A stretch of DNA of 41,520 nt, from contig DXFM01000053.1 of assembly GCA_019114465.1 (NCBI GenBank), forward strand, positions 1-41,520, given 5' to 3'. The first letter of the stretch is position 1. Every line of letters begins with the position of its first letter. The DNA is from Candidatus Lachnoclostridium avicola (GTDB taxonomy: Bacteria; Bacillota; Clostridia; Lachnospirales; Lachnospiraceae). A program made the position numbers and the translations under genes. The notes under the pieces were generated by a model. It did not search any database and had not been told where the DNA came from. It saw only the letters and a list, made by a program, of their open reading frames with translations. Shown here one piece after another: positions 40,454-41,520 of the stretch.

Positions 40454-40831
40454 ATGTTCCGGAGTGCTGGAACAGGGGACAGAAAGGATGTGGAGCTGGT
40501 GGGAAAATTTGATTTATTTGGAAAAGAAGCCATGAACAGATTTGACACGATGGGAAAGGATGCGATGAATCGGGTGGAGGAGATTATGAATACGACGAGA
40601 TTAAACGATTTTCTGCACAGAAAAGAAGAGGAAGAGAAGAAGAAATCCTGTATTCTCTGGGTACTGGCGATCATCGGAGCTGTGGCAGCTGTAGCGGCAA
40701 TCGCATACGGCGTATACCGTTTCTTCACTCCGGATTATCTGGAGGACTTCGAGGATGATTTCGACGATGATTTTGACGATGACTTCTTCGATGAGGAAGA
40801 CGCCAAGGAAGAGACCAAAGAGGAAAAATAA
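40454..40831 (+). CDS. Small membrane protein with acidic tail
   Basis: I do not recognise a named family. The 125-residue protein has an amphipathic N-terminal half with repeated KEAMNRF/KDAMNRV units (about 24-45), a Lys/Glu-rich stretch, one membrane helix (SCILWVLAIIGAVAAVAAIAYGVYRFF, about 65-91), then an Asp/Phe-rich tail (EDDFDDDFDDDFFDEED) of likely cytosolic location given the charges. ATG 40454 has TGGAG eight bases upstream; a GTG at 40490 with a closer purine run is an alternative start. It has its own promoter and terminator. Confidence 0.7.
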   Translation: MFRSAGTGDRKDVELVGKFDLFGKEAMNRFDTMGKDAMNRVEEIMNTTRLNDFLHRKEEEEKKKSCILWVLAIIGAVAAVAAIAYGVYRFFTPDYLEDFEDDFDDDFDDDFFDEEDAKEETKEEK

Positions 40832-40860
40832 TGGTCCATGCCGTCAGGCAGAGGAATCGT

Positions 40861-40917
40861 GAACCGGGAAGGGGATGCTGCAAAAGCACAGGCTGCGGCA
40901 TTCCCTTTTTTCGGTTC
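40861..40917 (+). terminator. Terminator after the acidic protein gene
   Basis: GGGGATGCTGC pairs with GCGGCATTCCC (11 bases, two wobbles), TTTTTT follows, and GAACCG/CGGTTC closes the outside. Confidence 0.88.
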
Positions 40918-40977
40918 AGAGGAAACGATGAGAGAAAGGTCCGGTTTGCGCCGGAATCCAGGAAAGGATGGAAGAGT

Positions 40978-41520
40978 TTGAAAAAAGGCGACAGAGTCAG
41001 TGGTGTGATTGAGAAGATGGAGTTTCCCAACAAGGGAATTATGACGGTCGACGGGGAGAGGCTGGTGGTGAAAAATGCCCTGCCGGGCCAGACCGTGCTT
41101 GCGGCGGTGACCAAGAAGCGGAAGGGGAGAGGTGAGGGACGGCTTTTGGAGGTTCTGGAAAAGTCCCCTCTCGAGACGGCGGAGCACCCGTGCCCCCAGT
41201 CCGGGGTATGCGGCGGCTGCCTGTACCAGACCATTCCCTATGAAGAACAGCTGAAGATAAAAGAAGGCCAGGTGCGGGAGCTGCTGGACGCGGTGTGCAG
41301 CGGCTATGAGTTTGAGGGGATCAAGGCCAGTCCCGCGGCGGAAGAATACCGCAACAAGATGGAGTTTTCCTTCGGCGATGAGAGAAAGGACGGTCCTTTG
41401 TGTCTGGGAATGCACAAACGGGGAAGCTTTTACGATGTGGTGAACGCCGATGACTGTCGGATCGTACACGGAGACTTCCGGAAGCTTTTGACGGCTACCA
41501 GAGAGTATTTTGCAAAGCTG
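40978..41520 (+). CDS. rlmD: RlmD/TrmA-type RNA uracil-C5 methyltransferase, 5' part
   Basis: The frame starts with TTG at 40978 (MKKGDRVSGVIEKMEF) and runs off the right edge after 181 codons. It has a TRAM-like N-terminal region, then the cluster motif CPQSGVCGGCLYQ, whose cysteines bind [4Fe-4S] in this group, and YRNKMEFSFG and FYDVVNADDC, typical of RlmD/RumA-type enzymes that make 5-methyluridine in 23S rRNA with SAM. The catalytic part lies beyond the window, so rRNA versus tRNA specificity is not decided. An out-of-frame ATG at 40968 is nearer the purine-rich site but gives no protein. Confidence 0.88.
   Translation, partial: MKKGDRVSGVIEKMEFPNKGIMTVDGERLVVKNALPGQTVLAAVTKKRKGRGEGRLLEVLEKSPLETAEHPCPQSGVCGGCLYQTIPYEEQLKIKEGQVRELLDAVCSGYEFEGIKASPAAEEYRNKMEFSFGDERKDGPLCLGMHKRGSFYDVVNADDCRIVHGDFRKLLTATREYFAKL

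Overview
The window looks like chromosome from a spore-forming, anaerobic, low-oxygen gut Firmicute, most likely a Lachnospiraceae/Clostridium cluster XIV relative. The basis is gene content and style: fairly GC-rich coding sequence with GGAGG-type ribosome sites, sporulation genes (gpr, spoIIP, a GerMN lipoprotein), a clostridial-order Rnf complex (rnfCDGEAB), ABC-F and 3D-domain proteins, and a glycine riboswitch. The family assignment is inference; no rRNA or tRNA gene was recognised.

Layout. 1-2716: end of a polysaccharide flippase, then dtd, a cysteine-cluster protein and a tRNA-dihydrouridine synthase, tightly packed. 2943-9559: DegV protein, a histidine kinase with no regulator beside it, a GerMN lipoprotein, comEC and holA, probably one operon. 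9626-15602: rpsT on the minus strand, then gpr, spoIIP, lepA and hemW. 15872-18533: two convergent MATE transporters whose 3' ends overlap. 18645-23617: a cell-envelope region with two secreted 3D-domain proteins on the minus strand and a large LPXTG-anchored beta-helix protein on the plus strand, less GC-rich than its surroundings. 23618-26097: an Lsa/CplR-like ABC-F protein behind a leader that looks like a transcription attenuator with a 10-codon leader peptide, then a PrxQ/Bcp peroxiredoxin. 26098-26898: an 800-base AT-rich gap with hairpins, a possible small RNA and the rnf promoter. 26899-31891: rnfCDGEAB. 32048-35260: an operon with an unrecognised cysteine-containing protein (weakly hydrogenase-like) and an SsuABC/TauABC-type transporter. 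35477-36316: an amidohydrolase. 36351-37993: a single-aptamer glycine riboswitch and an AGCS sodium:alanine/glycine symporter. 38060-41520: pcrA, a small acidic membrane protein, and the start of an RlmD/TrmA-type RNA methyltransferase.

Many units have a near-consensus sigma-A promoter (TTGxxx, 16-18 bases, TATAAT-like) and intrinsic terminators, so transcription units can be read with some confidence. The most interesting regulatory signals are the ABC-F attenuator leader, a TGTAAT-N5-TGTAAT (WalR-type) direct repeat in the 5' region of a 3D-domain gene, a 14-base palindrome at the start of the SsuABC operon, and the glycine riboswitch. No phage, IS element, CRISPR array or complete novel defence system was seen.
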